Of a DNA stretch of 64,000 bases, positions 33,737 through 45,109 are shown piece after piece. The translations under genes were made by a program, and so were the position numbers. Location: NCBI GenBank assembly GCA_029237695.1, contig JAQRGA010000053.1:310001-374000 (forward strand). The letters run 5' to 3'. Positions within the stretch are counted from its first letter, which is position 1. Each line of letters starts with the position of its first letter. The DNA is from Conchocele bisecta. Its lineage: Eukaryota; Mollusca; Bivalvia; Lucinida; Thyasiridae. The notes beneath the pieces are model-generated. The model did not search any database and was not told the origin of the DNA. It was given only the letters and a program-made list of their open reading frames with translations.

Positions 33737-34285
33737 CTATAGTCTGTTTCACGAAAGCTGCCCAAATGTTACGGCCATATAAACAATTCAAAAACAATAT
33801 TTTTTTCGATAGTATTAAATTAAAGGAAAATTTAAGAATGAGCCTTTTTATTTCGTGAAATTTGGTCAAATATTGATTTTATTGCGAAAAACAATTTCCC
33901 AATGTTAAATCTCCATATACATCTTTACAGAGTTAACATGGGGAAATTTTCGAATTTCAGAAATACTGGACCGATTTTCAAAATTTAACTTGTTTTCTTA
34001 GTTAGATCATATCCAAGCTATCTAGCCAGGTTTCGAAGTAAATTTCCAAATTCTTTCGTTTTCCGACTCCTCCCACAACTCCTCCACCTCCTTTTCTCCC
34101 ATGTTAAATTCCCATAGACAAATCAGTTTTTCGTATTAAAACCAATATTTGACCAAATTTCACGAAATAAAAAGAAGGCTCATTCTTAAATTTTCCTTTA
34201 ATTTAATATTATCGAAAAGAAATATTGTTTTTGAATTGTTTATATGGCCGTAAAATTTGGGCAGCTTTCCTGAAACAGACTATAG
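33737..34285. mobile_element. Long-arm foldback (CTATAGTCTGTTTC ends)
   Basis: ~549 bp with ~150-bp inverted arms: CTATAGTCTGTTTCACGAAA ... CTGAAACAGACTATAG; GGCCATATAAACAATTC and AATATTTGACCAAATTTCAC are paired. Related copies: 56067-56632 and, distantly, 47820-48290. Confidence 0.88.
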
Positions 34286-34542
34286 TTTATGTACGTTAGC
34301 TACAGGTTATATAATGACGAAATTTAGTCATATTTCAACTTCATAAGTTTCTATACATATATTTCATGAAAAAACGCACATATTCGCACATATTCGTGTC
34401 TCATTTTAGTGTCGTTCTATAAGATGTCCATGCTGATGATGGTGCAATATTGACGGGAGTATGCAATGTGCATAAGGTGTCGATTGGACGGTTGTAAGGG
34501 GAGGTGGGAGACCGAATACATAATCAGCTGCCTTAATCTCTA

Positions 34543-34785
34543 ATATGTGGCTGTGACTGGGGATATGGGGCTCATGGGTTTTGTGGCCAGTGTATCTCCT
34601 GATCAAATAACACATCCATGTATCCTGATAACGATCTATATGGATTGTTAGAAGCATGATTGGTATTTCATTGATATAACGGCGAACAGTGCCGATCCTG
34701 ATCAGACTGTGCGGATGCACAGGCTGATCAGGATATACACTGATCGCAAATCCCAGAAGCCCAATTTATCCAGTCACTCGCATAT
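34543..34785. mobile_element. GTGGCTGTGACTGGG foldback MITE
   Basis: ATATGTGGCTGTGACTGG ... CCAGTCACTCGCATAT; interior CAGTGCCGATCCTGATCAG and GGCTGATCAGGATATAC. Confidence 0.82.
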
Positions 34786-34964
34786 TCGTCAATACATATA
34801 CATCACAAGAGTAGGACGAAGTCGAGAGATTTATGATAATCGCCGAACTCAACTACCAGGCGAAAGTACAGTTAAAAGTGTGACAGGGATGGTACAAAGG
34901 CTGAAAACATTCTAATTATGTTTAGAAACATACAGCATGTCAGGGAAACATCAATTGTCATGAA

Positions 34965-35395
34965 ACTATTTTGATATTTTGTATAGGCTATAACCTTCAT
35001 CGAAATCTGACCGTTAGATTGGGCGAGAGTGTGCTGGGCTCCATCTCGTCCAATGACACTGTCTGATTCGAACTTTTATCCTAGAAAACATTCTTAGAAA
35101 TATTCATAAATACAAATGTACATGCATATTATAGTTTGTTTGGGGTGTATCACCAATTTTATAAAGCATTATGAATATGTACATAACATTATTTTCCCAT
35201 CAGATTGACATTATTTCATTCAATACATTGACCGTCTACTATTGACCTTGATCAAAATCAGACCATTTGATTGGTCAATAGTGATCTGGTTTCAGTCTCG
35301 TCCAATGAAACTGTCTGATTCTGACTTATATAGAACACATTCTTAGAAATGTTAATAAATACATGCATATTATAGTATGTTCGGGGATGTCACAC
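34965..35395. repeat. Two diverged direct units (~250-bp spacing)
   Basis: Both carry GTCTCGTCCAATGA(C/A)ACTGTCTGATTC-type blocks, ACATTCTTAGAAAT and ATGCATATTATAGT. Confidence 0.75.
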
Positions 35396-35405
35396 CACTA
35401 TTATA

Positions 35406-35827
35406 GTGGGTGGTTGGTCGGGCGAACGCGATGGCGTAAATTAACGGTAGGGGTTCCTCCTTGTAGGAATCACGATTTGCCTGGTTTGGCCCTCCGGTAC
35501 GTTTTTATCTTTGGCACTTTTTCTACCTGGGAGTTGAATTGGGCTATTGCCCATTATAAAAGTAGTAAGATTATTACTGATCCTACTGCTTTTGGGAGGG
35601 GCCAAGTGATTCTGGTGTGGCTAGGACCTGGCATCATATCAGGATTATTATATAGTTTTGTTATTGTAAATATTCAGTTGTTTTTTTTGGATTTTCCCCC
35701 ATTTGTACTTGAAAACGTACATGTACTTGTACAGGTAATATATGGGATTTAGTACTAAACCCATTGACCCGGCCTTAAATGACCTTAGCTGTTGATAGGC
35801 CGTTAAACCCCAACAAACGAACAAACA
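35406..35827 (+). mobile_element. SINE-A, near full length
   Basis: Head GGGTGGTTGGTCGGGCGAAC; core ATAAAAGTAGTAAG and TGGTGTGGCTAGGACCTGG; tail AGGCCGTTAAACCCCAACAA. The 129-codon frame through it is not a gene. Confidence 0.9.
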
Positions 35828-36147
35828 CCTCGATGGTAAATAAGACACCACCACTACATTCGGTGCATTTTCAAATGTAAATAAAATTTAAAAAAATATA
35901 TATTATTCTTGTCTTTGTCTCTTATCCATGTATGAACATCGCAAAAAAGTAACCCGCATTTGCTGACTTTCACGCAGGCGCCTACATGCAAGTCGTACTC
36001 GTCCTGCGTGACAGTCAGAACATTCGGGTTAATCGCAAAGAAACGTTTGGTCAGTCCACAATTTGCTGTGCTCGTTCGGCGATATTTCCGGTTATTCATC
36101 TCGAGAGTTGGCAACTATTTTGGAGCAAATGTGGAAATTAATCGTAC

Positions 36148-36302
36148 ATTATAGGAATGAATGGCCTTTTTGTGGAATTTATCGGGGTATAAACTTGGAA
36201 AAGTCGCGGGAAGGCCTTCGTCCAGTATTCCCGCGACTTTTCCAAGTTTATATCCACGATAAATTCCACAAAAAGGCCATTCATTTCTTATAATTCAAGC
36301 AT
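36148..36302. mobile_element. TATAGGAATGAATGG foldback, arms only
   Basis: Only the foldback part of the family (no CGGGCCAATCAAATG body); it runs straight into the satellite at 36303. Confidence 0.82.
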
Positions 36303-38160
36303 TTGAAACCTTAACGCTCGGGTAAATGGCTTATAATTTCCTTGCTCGGATCTGCTTAATATTTCACACACGCATTGCTCCAATGGTCCTCTCCCGCCCT
36401 GTGACAACTATCCACATTTGTCCCGCCCCCGCTAAGGCCAGGGTCAAGGTCACATATTTGGTGCGTTCGAAACCTTAACGCTCGGGTAAATGGCTTGTAA
36501 TTTGTGTTTCCTTGCTCGGATCTGTTTCACATTTCACACACGCATTGCTCCAATGGTCCTCTTCCGCCCTGTGATAAATCCACATTCGTCCCGTCCCCGC
36601 TAAGCCCAGGGTCAAGGTCACAGACTTGGTGCGTTTGAAACCTTAACGCTCGGGTAAATAGCCTATAATTTCTGTTTCCTTGCTTGGATCTGCTTCACAT
36701 ATCACACACGCATTGCTCCAATGCTCCTCTGCCACCCTGTGACAAATCCACATTCGACCCGCCCATGCTAAGCCCAGGGTCAAGGTCACAGACTTGGTGC
36801 ATTCGAAACCTTAACGCTCGAGTAAATGGCTTATAATCAAATATGCCTCGTTTTCGTTGGCTGCCAGTGGGGGCATTCGTGTGCCGACAGGCCACATTTA
36901 TAGTAATTTCTGTTTCCTTTCTCGGATCTGCTTCACATTTCACACACGCATTGCTCCAATGGTCCTCTACCGCCCAGTGACAAATCCACGTTCGTCCCGC
37001 CCCCACTAAGCCCCGGGTCAAGGTCACATACTTGGTGCGTTTGAAACCTTAACGCTCGGGTAAATGGCTTATAATTTGTGTTTCCTTGCTCGGATCGGCT
37101 TCACATTTCACACGCGCATTGCTCCAATGGTCCTCTTAAACCCTGTGACATATCCACACTCGTCCCGCCCCCGCTAAGCCCAGGGTCAAGGTCACAGACT
37201 TGGTGCGTTCGAAACCTTAACGCTCGGGCAAATGGCTTATAATTTATGTTTCCTTGCTCGGATCTGCTTCACATTTCACACACGCATTGCTCCAGTGGTC
37301 CTCTACCGCCCTGTGACAAATCCACATTCGTTCCGCCCCCACTAAGCCCCGGGTCAAGGTCACAGACTTGGTGCGTTTGAAACCTTAACGCTCGGGTAAA
37401 TGGCTTATAATTTATATTTCCTTGCTCGGATCTGCTTCACATTTCACACACGCATTGCTCCAATGGTCCTCTGCCACCCTGTGACAAATCCACATTCGTC
37501 CCCCCCCCCGCTAAGCCCAGGGTCAAGGTCACAAACTTGGTGCGTTCGAAACCTTAACGCTCGGGTAAATGGTTTATAATTTCTGTTTCTTTGCTCGGAT
37601 CTGCTTCACATTTCACACACACAGTGCTCCAATGGTCCTATACCATCCTGTGACAAATCCACATTCGTCCCGCCCCCGCTAAGCCCGGGGTCAATGTCAC
37701 AGACTTGGTGCATTTGAAACCTTAACGCTCGGGTAAATGGCTTGTAAGTTCTGTTTCTTTGCTCGGATCTGCTTCACATTTCACAAACGCATTGCTCCAA
37801 TGCTCCTCTACCGCCATGTGACAAATCCACATTCGTCCCGCCCCCGCTAAGCCCAAGGTCAAGCTCACAGACTTGGTGCGCTTGAAACCTTAACGCTCGG
37901 GTAAATGGCTTGTAATTTATGTTTCCTTGCTCGGATCTGCTTCACATTTCACACACGCATTGCTTCAATGCTCCTCTACCGCCCTGTGACAAATCCACAT
38001 TCTTCCCCCCCCCCCCCCCCCCGCTAAGCCCAGGGTCAAGCTCACAGACTTGGTGCGTTCCAAACATTAACGTTCGGGTAAATGGCTTATAATCAAATAT
38101 GCCTCGTTTTGTTTGGCTGCCAGCGGGGGCATTCGTGTGCAGACAGGCCACATTTCTAGT
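36303..38160. repeat. ~168-bp satellite, ~10 units
   Basis: Unit: GAAACCTTAACGCTCGGGTA, CCTTGCTCGGATCTGCTTC, ACACGCATTGCTCCAATGG, CCACATTCGTCCCGCC and CAGGGTCAAGGTCACAGACT. Starts at about 36307, 36471, 36640, 36807, 37046, 37212, 37379, 37549, 37719 and 37888. The unit from 36807 is ~70 bp longer because it carries an extra cassette (GCCTCGTTTTCGTTGGCTG, GTGCCGACAGGCCACATTT); the same cassette ends the array at 38088-38158. Confidence 0.95.
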
Positions 38161-38171
38161 TTAATTAATAA

Positions 38172-38253
38172 TAGAATGGCGAACAGTGTATATCCTGATA
38201 TACACTGGTCGCAAAACCAATAAGCCCCATTTATCCAGTCACAGTCACAGCCA
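38172..38253. mobile_element. Right half of a GTGGCTGTGACTGG foldback
   Basis: GGCGAACAGTGTATATCC, CACTGGTCGCAAAACC and CCCATTTATCCAGTCACAG, then an (ACA)n run. Confidence 0.7.
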
Positions 38254-38537
38254 CAACAACAACAACAACAACAACAAGTGAAACGTCAACAATGCCAACG
38301 ACACCAATCCTGCAGATACACATCTCTGCTTTGTTGACCGTCCGTCTTTCCAGCTAATACACAATTCATTCTAGAAGTGAGTAAGTAGCTAAAGGTTTGT
38401 TTTCATTCTCAGAATAGTTGCTGTCAATGAAATGGATTTGAAAATAAACCGGAGATAAAAGAGAAAGTTACCGAGGATAACCGGTTACCGAACGATACCT
38501 ATATCCGTCAGTTTTATGATCAACTGCCCAAAGAAGA

Positions 38538-38755
38538 AATGTGGCTGTGATTGTGAAATGTGGCTTATGGAATTTTGACCAGTGTAGCAGTACTGATGCC
38601 TGATAATGATCTACATTACTGTTAGAAACATGACGGGTGTTTCATTGATGGAATGGTGAACAGTGCAGATACTGATCGATGTGGACGCAGTCTGATCTGG
38701 ATCTACACTGGTATCAAAACCTGTAAGCCTCATTTCTCCAGTCACAGCCACATTT
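38538..38755. mobile_element. GTGGCTGTGATTG foldback MITE
   Basis: AAATGTGGCTGTGATTGTG ... CAGTCACAGCCACATTT, with interior GTGCAGATACTGATCGATG and GATCTACACTGG. Confidence 0.82.
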
Positions 38756-38759
38756 GAAT

Positions 38760-39150
38760 CAGTGGTGTATTGCTAGACATAGCACTATGGCTTTACTACC
38801 GGTGTCTTCCTCATTACCCCAAGTTTATAAAAAATTGTCATTTTGTACTTGGGGTAATCAGGAATTTGTCCAGTTAGGGGATTAGTATTAACATAGCCTT
38901 AGGGTGTGAACACATTATATTCTGTTTCAACTTATATAAATTGCAAACATTATTGGAAACTGTTGTAAACTTGTGAAACTTAATTTTTTTAAAGATGAGA
39001 GGAAATAAATACAATAGAAAGTCAATGATAGTGTATCATGTTTTATAGTAAGTTACTTATTTTAAATGTACATAGATAAATTTCAGCACATTGATACGTG
39101 ACATTTTTGGTGAAGATATAATTGTATTTTTATTTTTTTCTTACTTCTTC
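38760..39150. other. No gene seen
   Basis: AT-rich. An inverted ACCCCAAGT / ACTTGGGGT pair lies at 38816-38855; ACTTGGGGTAATCAGGAATT recurs at 40790-40810. Confidence 0.4.
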
Positions 39151-39159
39151 ATAAAAAGA

Positions 39160-39345
39160 AAAACATGTCAAGTTGTGAGTGCTTTAAAATCGTCTCATTC
39201 AGACGATTCTAATTGGTCTCTCAACTTGCATTTTTCGGTGAAGATTCCAATAGTCTTATTCCAAAACAAAACTTGCCTTTTTTTTAGTTAAGAAAATAGA
39301 TAACAACATGTAACCCAAAATTGATCAAATTACGCACCTTAATCG
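39160..39345. mobile_element. Diverged CTCCAGTTAAGG-type hairpin
   Basis: Core AAATCGTCTCATTCAGACGATT between GTCAAGTTGTGAGTGC and TCTCAACTTGCATTTTTCGG; ends with TTACGCACCTTAAT. Close to 12876-13077. Confidence 0.65.
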
Positions 39346-39540
39346 AAGTATGAACATTTCATATTTTCAACAAAAAACATATTGTGACAGCACATTGAAA
39401 CATTGACACATTTGTCAGCACATTATAATTGTCTCCTACAGTGATTGTCTATAGTGCAGTAGCTTCGATGCTTCGTCCGCATAGTCCATCGTGCGCATCT
39501 CCCCGTTCTGAAGTCGCATATTGAGGGCGCGTAGGCCGTA

Positions 39541-40066
39541 TCACTCACATTTGTCTTGTAGTTGACGGAGGAATGTCTCGTAGACGTCGGTTGACTTGCC
39601 CGGCAGAAAGGCGAACACTAGAGGGTACATCGCACCGTCGATGAATCCATGGAATTTGAATAGTTGATGGAAAAATCTAGGGCAGGTGTAAAATGTCCCG
39701 TCGCCATATATTACAGGGGCGGCACAGAGATGTTGAAGAGCTGATCTGGTCGCGAAAACGAGCATTCTCTGGTACATCTCTGGAATGTTGGGATGTTCTT
39801 GGTCATATTTGCGGTGTCGTGGTTCCATTCTTTGGCACGAATACTGGCAATTTCCTCTTCATATAACGTCGGAATCGGCGTCAACTCGTCCCGACAGCGT
39901 TTGCGAATGTTCTCCATGACGTATCTGACGTCGACGTCGGTGTGGTCGGGTGGATGTGTGATTTCCGGTATTTCGTGCGAGTATGCCGTCAACAGTGGTA
40001 ACCTTCGCCTGGCATAGGTTTTACAGCGCATTCCCAGTAGATCCTATCCGCCCAGCGAGTTTTGAT
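39541..40066 (-). pseudogene. FLYWCH/MULE transposase-like fragment, frameshifted
   Basis: Minus-strand remnant of a Mutator-like (MULE-domain) transposase, or of a host gene derived from one. Behind an acceptor-like TTTCAG at 40067, one frame starts with KTRWADRIYWEC, resembling the end of a FLYWCH zinc-binding domain (YW-x-C). A second frame continues with TAYSHEIPEITHPPDHTDVDV, the His-rich close of the module, then TPIPTLYEEE. A third frame, from about 39828, has QRMLVFATRSALQHL, YGDGTFYTCP (the DGTF Asp is normally the first catalytic acidic residue of MULE transposases) and HGFIDGAMYPLVFAFLPG. At least two frame changes are needed (near 40020 and 39830), and the catalytic core is incomplete. 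The end reads DKCE, then a stop, though the same bases (GTGAGT) could be a splice donor. I see no terminal inverted repeats around it. Probably dead; a multi-exon domesticated gene is possible but less likely. Confidence 0.7.
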
Positions 40067-40259
40067 CTGAAACCATAATTAAATCAAAGTTAATTAATTA
40101 AAGTATCTGAGTGGTCCCTTCCATGTACAAATTCACACCAATTCATTCCAAAAGTACACAATTACGCGATTACTCATTGAGATATATATTTGAGATACAG
40201 TCCAACCTTCGCGAACGGTATCACCTCTCTTTTTATCGAATTGCGCACCTTAAATTTAG

Positions 40260-40870
40260 CTCTGATTGCTATATGATTTACCTATCTACAACAGCCAGTC
40301 ATCCGGTGGCTGGCTGTTGTAGAGAGGTTGCACTGTACATCCATACATACCGTAAACCTGCAGCCGCCGAGAATAAGACTTTGTCCACCCTGCTTGTTGC
40401 GGACATACTGAATTTCAACTTGTGCATTAGCCTAACACACTGAACCATACAGTTATGCAGATATGCAAATTGAATTTTGATTAACGTAATTATCCCAATT
40501 ATCATCAATCACCTATTTGAACTTTCTTTATTCATTATTTCTCAAGGGTTCCTTTTGGAAATATCAAATATGGCAATTGATTTAAATTAACACACACTTC
40601 ACAAATTACATAATTATATTTCTTCAATCATATATTTTATTTTGTTCTGGAACTGTAAACAAATAATTATACATCAAATCACTTAAATAGTTGGTTTGCA
40701 TGATAATTGAAATTCACCAAACAACCGTAATTTCTTGAAACAGATTATAGTTTTGGGTCTCGCCTTTTCTAATTTACCTGTAAAACTGACTTGGGGTAAT
40801 CAGGAATTCTGGAGATTAAATTTGGGGGAATGAGGAATAAACCTTACTACCGATAGCAATGTAAATAATA
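40260..40870. other. No gene; AT-rich
   Basis: A short hairpin (CTACAACAGCCAG / CTGGCTGTTGTAG) lies at 40286-40322. Nothing coding is seen on either strand. Confidence 0.45.
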
Positions 40871-40878
40871 AATGAATT

Positions 40879-41279
40879 CAGGGCTCCAGATAAGGTGCGT
40901 ATTTGCGTAAATACCCAATTAAAATTGCCAAAAACCCAATTGAAATCAGAAGTAGTGAGTATCAAAAAGCAATGAAAAATTTATGGTATCTTTATCATGC
41001 TGCAGAAAACAATAAACAGACCACAAATATAGCATATTTTCTTATTTTCCCATGAAAACACATCTTGGTATTTCATTAGAATTGTCTCCTTGGAGACAAT
41101 TCTAATGAAATACCAAGGTGTGTTTTAATTTAGAAGCAAACTATTCAATAAGTGCGGTCTGCTGATGTGTAAACAGTAGTGTGATTCTATGTTACACAAT
41201 TAAAATTTTGAAATACCCAATTGCTTCAGAAATGATGGAGTGACAATACTCAATTACGAATTCCTTATCTGGAGCGCTG
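40879..41279. mobile_element. CTCCAGATAAGG MITE, full length
   Basis: CAGGGCTCCAGATAAGGTGC ... CCTTATCTGGAGCGCTG. Central palindrome AGAATTGTCTCC / GGAGACAATTCT. TAATAAATGA occurs just outside both ends. Confidence 0.88.
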
Positions 41280-41412
41280 TAATAAATGATAAGTCCAATA
41301 ATGAAAAATAGAAGTTAAACATGAGAGACATGACATGTTAGTCTAGTGTTTTGCGTGTTCTTGTGTGAATTGCATACATTTTGTTAGTTGCGGGAAGTAA
41401 CTGTCATGTTTC

Positions 41413-41703
41413 CAGCACTCCAGATAAGGAATTAGTAATTGAGTATTCTCACTCCATCAGTTCTGAAGCAATTGGGTATTTCAAAATTTTAATTGATGAC
41501 AATTCTAATGAAATACCAAGATGTGTTTTCATGGAAAATAAGAAAAATATGCTACATTTGTGGTCTGTTTAGTTTTCTGCAGCATGATAAAGGTACCACA
41601 AATTTTTTATTGTTTTTCGATACTCGTTACTTCTGATTTCAATTGGGTTTTTGGCAATTTTAATTTGGTATTTAAGCAAATACGCAGCTTATCTGGACTT
41701 CTG
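41413..41703. mobile_element. CTCCAGATAAGG MITE, reverse orientation, 15-bp direct repeat
   Basis: Same family, inverted, with half the central palindrome missing. TAACTGTCATGTTTC flanks it exactly (41398-41412, 41704-41718). Confidence 0.88.
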
Positions 41704-42098
41704 TAACTGTCATGTTTCTCGCGCGTTACTTCATCATGGTGTAGCTCAATCATCTTGATGATATTGAAGTGTCATTACATACCCCGTGTTAATGTTATTG
41801 TTAGCCGGCCAGGATTCACATCTGATATACTGTAGCTATGGCTCCATATTGTATTATGCCATTGTTAATATGTGTCTCCCAGTATTTAATTGTGAGGCCC
41901 TGCATTGTTCAATACTTTTCTCTTCGGCATTGTTTTCTTGGTGGCATCCGTTCTAGTTATTTAGGGTTGAAAGGGTTAAAATTTTAGTTTAAATTTGGAC
42001 AAAATCCTGACAAAACCAGGCTTGTTGCTTCTGTGACTTGTACAGACCCGGACCAGCCTGTACACCAATACTAATCTGTTGTATAAAAGTTAACATGA

Positions 42099-42165
42099 TT
42101 CACCCTTAACCTGTTACATTCACCCTTAACCTGTTACATTCACCATTAACCTGTTACATTCGGAA
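42099..42165. repeat. ~21-bp tandem repeat
   Basis: CACCCTTAACCTGTTACATT three times, ending at a TTCGGAATACAG that begins a TTAACCCATTC-type hairpin fragment (42165-42330). Confidence 0.85.
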
Positions 42166-42614
42166 TACAGTTTCGGGTGTATGAAAATTAAAATTTTGAA
42201 ATATTTTCTTTCCGATTTATGTTATTTCTCAATTGAAGTATAGGTTGTGACCACTCATTTCAACCGATGAGACGGTTCAAATGTTGATCACAATATACTT
42301 ACGGTGATAAATATAGAAAATGTTTACAAACACTCTAGAGCCAGATGAGTTCTATATTTGTCATGATTTTCAAGATTTTTAAAACATTTTGCATGACGCG
42401 CAAGTATCTTATGCATAAAACATTACTTTTTAAACAGTTGCACATGACACTTGGTATATTAATAATAATGATTGTCTACATTCTACACAACATGTGTCAC
42501 AATGTCAGAAAGTATAGTTGAAAACTTATAACTGACTAAATAGTCATCTGGTTATTTTGGAGTTTGATAAATATTGGCAAATCTTGTTTATTTTTCACAA
42601 ATACTATTGTTACA

Positions 42615-42793
42615 TTAACTCTTTGAACCCGAAAGCCTGCTTTAGCGGTTTATGCAAACAGTGCAGATCCAGATGAGCCGGCTCATAACGAGCCGTCTCA
42701 TCAGGATCTGCACTTTTTGAAAGTAATTTTCAAATTTTTGAGAACAAAAAATACCCCCTTTTCATAAATGGACTAGTCTGAAAACCATTTTGG
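42615..42793. mobile_element. TTAA hairpin MITE (GAGACGGCTCG core), truncated
   Basis: Reverse copy: TTAACTCTTTGAACCCGAAA, then GATGAGCCGGCTC / GAGCCGTCTCATC, stopping at CTGAAAACCATTTTGG. Confidence 0.82.
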
Positions 42794-42857
42794 GCAACTA
42801 CAATTTTCATTATGCTTCATTTCTGACCTAATCTGAAGCTGTTTCTTATCTCTTTGC

Positions 42858-43767
42858 ATGCTGGGAAATTTGTGGGCTATAAATAGTTCAAAAATAGCAG
42901 ATGACAATTCATTATATTTTCTTTTATTTCCCCTTATAAATGTCACAAATATGTCTTGGAATTTCATTAGAATTGTGTCCAGAGGACACAATTCTAATGA
43001 AATTTCAAGACATATTTACAGAGAGAAATAAAACATATATACATGTACTCCTAATTCGTTTGGCGGATATTTTCGCCGCTAGCATGCAAATATTTAATAT
43101 ATCTAGTAATTGTTAGTTAAAGTGGTTCACACCATGCAAGGTATTAATATTGTTTTAACTGAACTTGCCAAATTTAAAATGCCATTTGAATACTGTATCA
43201 TTGGTGTTTCTCCCATATTTTCTTAAAATTTATATAAACGTATAAATGTACTTTGAAAACACATGAGACTGGTTATAATCTGAACCCATAAAACCTGTCA
43301 TGCTTGTCGAGGCACTAGCCACTCGTTTCACGAACGGATGTCGTCGCACCGGGGACGGTGGATACCGCTCCCTTACAGGGTCAAAGTCTGTCATACTGGT
43401 GGCCGCACTTTTGACCCTCCTGTGGCGTACACTGGCCGATGTGGGACAGTTTGGGTCGTCGGCCTGGTCGAAATCATCGTCGTCGTCGCACGCGATACGG
43501 AGCCAGCTCCTCCTGGGAGCTATACTGGTCGTCATACTCCGCCTCCCCTTTCCTTATACTCCTTAATATAGTGGCAGGCATTCAACATGCAGTTACCATG
43601 TTTTAAATGTATTCTAACTAGACATTATACCAAAGTTAGATCACGGTTCGTCGAGATCATGTACGACAAGATAATCCGCGAGCTTTAGCGAGTGGATTAT
43701 CGATCGTACATGGGGACGAACGTGTTTTAACTGTTTTATCACATCCTCATGAGAGAAATAAAACACA
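42858..43767 (-). repeat. Left arm of a ~0.9-kb inverted duplication
   Basis: This stretch is the reverse complement of 48810-49764 over almost its full length, with small indels. Shared landmarks run in inverted order: a hairpin with core AATTGTGTCC / GGACACAATT, the CGTTTGGCGGATATTTTCGCC block, the TGGTTCACACCATGCAAGG block, a GC-rich exon-like segment, and a small foldback with ACGAACGTG ends. The two arms flank a loop of about 5 kb. The similarity looks higher than for most dispersed repeats here, so the duplication is relatively recent. Confidence 0.85.
43300..43556 (-). pseudogene. Exon-like Asp-rich segment, left-arm copy
   Basis: GC-rich island in an AT-rich setting. On the minus strand an open frame contains DDDDDFDQADDPNCPTSAS, RRVKSAATSMTDFDPV and KRVASASTSMTGF, with the look of a disordered cytoplasmic tail (acidic run followed by Ser/Thr/Pro and basic residues). 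Just upstream a different frame reads EYDDQYSSQEELAPYR; a single short indel in the acidic run separates the two frames, so the copy is probably broken. No domain recognised. It lies inside the left arm of the inverted duplication, with a matching copy at 49000-49280. Confidence 0.45.
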
Positions 43768-43979
43768 TACTCCTAATTCGTTTGGCGGATATTTTCGCCG
43801 CTAGCATGCAAATAGCTAAATATTGCAAAATAGATATACAGTAGACCCTCTCTAAACCGGACAGACACCCTGGCGATCCCATTGTGTTTAATTTAGATGG
43901 GTTTCACTGTCATTTATGTCATTGTCGTATCTGTTCATGATTGAAAATGACAAAAACTGTTCATGAAGAACTTAATTAC

Positions 43980-44440
43980 AGTGAAGCTTCTCTAAACTGG
44001 ACACCCTGGGGAAGTGGTGGCAGGTGGGAGCAAGCGATGGGTAATTTAACAATCGGGGTTCATCCTTACCGGAATCCCGACTGGAGACCTGGTTTGGCCC
44101 TCACATACGTCTTTGGCATTTTGTATATGACAGATACCCCTTATGTGAGTATTACGATTATTCGTAATCCTATTTTAGGGGAAGGGACTTTGGTGTGGTA
44201 TGGACCTGCCGCCAGGTCAGGTTATTCTAATTTCAGGGCTGAATATATTTTTTCTCGATGTAAATATTCAGTTCTGATTTTGTGATTTCCCCCCTAATGC
44301 AGCATGTTAAAACGGGATCGAACCTGTTTGCCCGGCCTTACATGACCTTAGCTGTTGATAGGCCGTTAAACACCAATAAACAATAAACAAACTACCCTGG
44401 GGACCCCCAGGGTGTCCCGGTTTAGAGAGGTTCCACTGTA
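43980..44440. mobile_element. pogo-like MITE split by a SINE
   Basis: TACAGTGAAGCTTCTCTAAA ... GTTTAGAGAGGTTCCACTGTA. Hairpin arms CACCCTGGGG / CCCCAGGGTG were separated by the SINE at 44013-44393. TA at both ends. Confidence 0.82.
44013..44393 (+). mobile_element. SINE-B with 10-bp target duplication
   Basis: Head AGTGGTGGCAGGTGGGAGCA (A-box-like TGGCAGGTGGG), then GGGGTTCATCCTTACCGG (B-box-like). Core TTTGGCCCTCACATACG, ATTCGTAATCCTATTTTAGG; tail CGTTAAACACCAATAAACAA. ACCCTGGGGA on both sides (44003-44012, 44394-44403). Confidence 0.92.
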
Positions 44441-44879
44441 GCAGATTGTAAAATGTGTCTGAATGTACCATACCCTGTCGAACATACCAGTATCGAACCT
44501 ACCACCTAGCTGGGCCCCATATCTGCATACACCGGTCATAGTATAGACTGCATTGTTTAAAGTAAAAAAATGTAAAATGTCGAATGATTAATGGATTTTA
44601 AATATCATTTGATTTGGATTTAAAAATTTAAAAAATTTAAAATATGTCTGTAAGCTAACATCTTAATAATCGGTGAACAATTCGGGCTAGATACTACATT
44701 TTCAAATTACAACAGGGTGGTGCATAGACCATCCATCTAAAACAATAACAAAACAAAACAAACAAATTAAATTTGCCATGCCACAAGCACATAGCATCTC
44801 GGGGGGAGGACACATTTACATTGACCTACGAACGGTGAAATGGACTCGTAGATGCAGTACATTAGCCCCATGTGATGTT

Positions 44880-45100
44880 TAAGCAGGACCCGAACCCGCG
44901 GACCGACCGCTATGGGGAGTATGATAAGTGGGAGGCGGAGACGGAGTATGGCCATGTACGAGGACCAGTAACAGCTCACAGGAGGGACTGGGCGAGTACC
45001 GGGGGGTAAAACTGGGACGATGATGACGATTCCGTGGGTCGACATGGAACTACACCGTCGAAGTTCGCAAGAAAAGCTCGAAAAGCGCAACAAATTAACC
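44880..45100 (+). pseudogene. Third, diverged copy of the Asp-rich exon-like segment
   Basis: GC-rich stretch in the loop between the inverted arms. After an acceptor-like TTTAAGCAG at about 44885 the frame reads DPNPRTDRYGEYDKWEAETE, and a neighbouring frame carries NSSQEGLGEYRG and then WDDDDDSVGRHGTTPSKFA. The order GEY/EYDD, SSQE, W plus five Asp matches the two arm copies, so all three descend from one sequence. Frames disagree between blocks, so it is probably an eroded exon; an intact exon with an unseen splice pattern cannot be excluded. Confidence 0.45.
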
Positions 45101-45109
45101 GTTACTTAT

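Noticed and set aside
35363..35752. 129-codon frame, and the similar frame at 58042-58368
   Set aside because: Both are SINE-A sequence read through; the shared peptide is not evidence of a gene.
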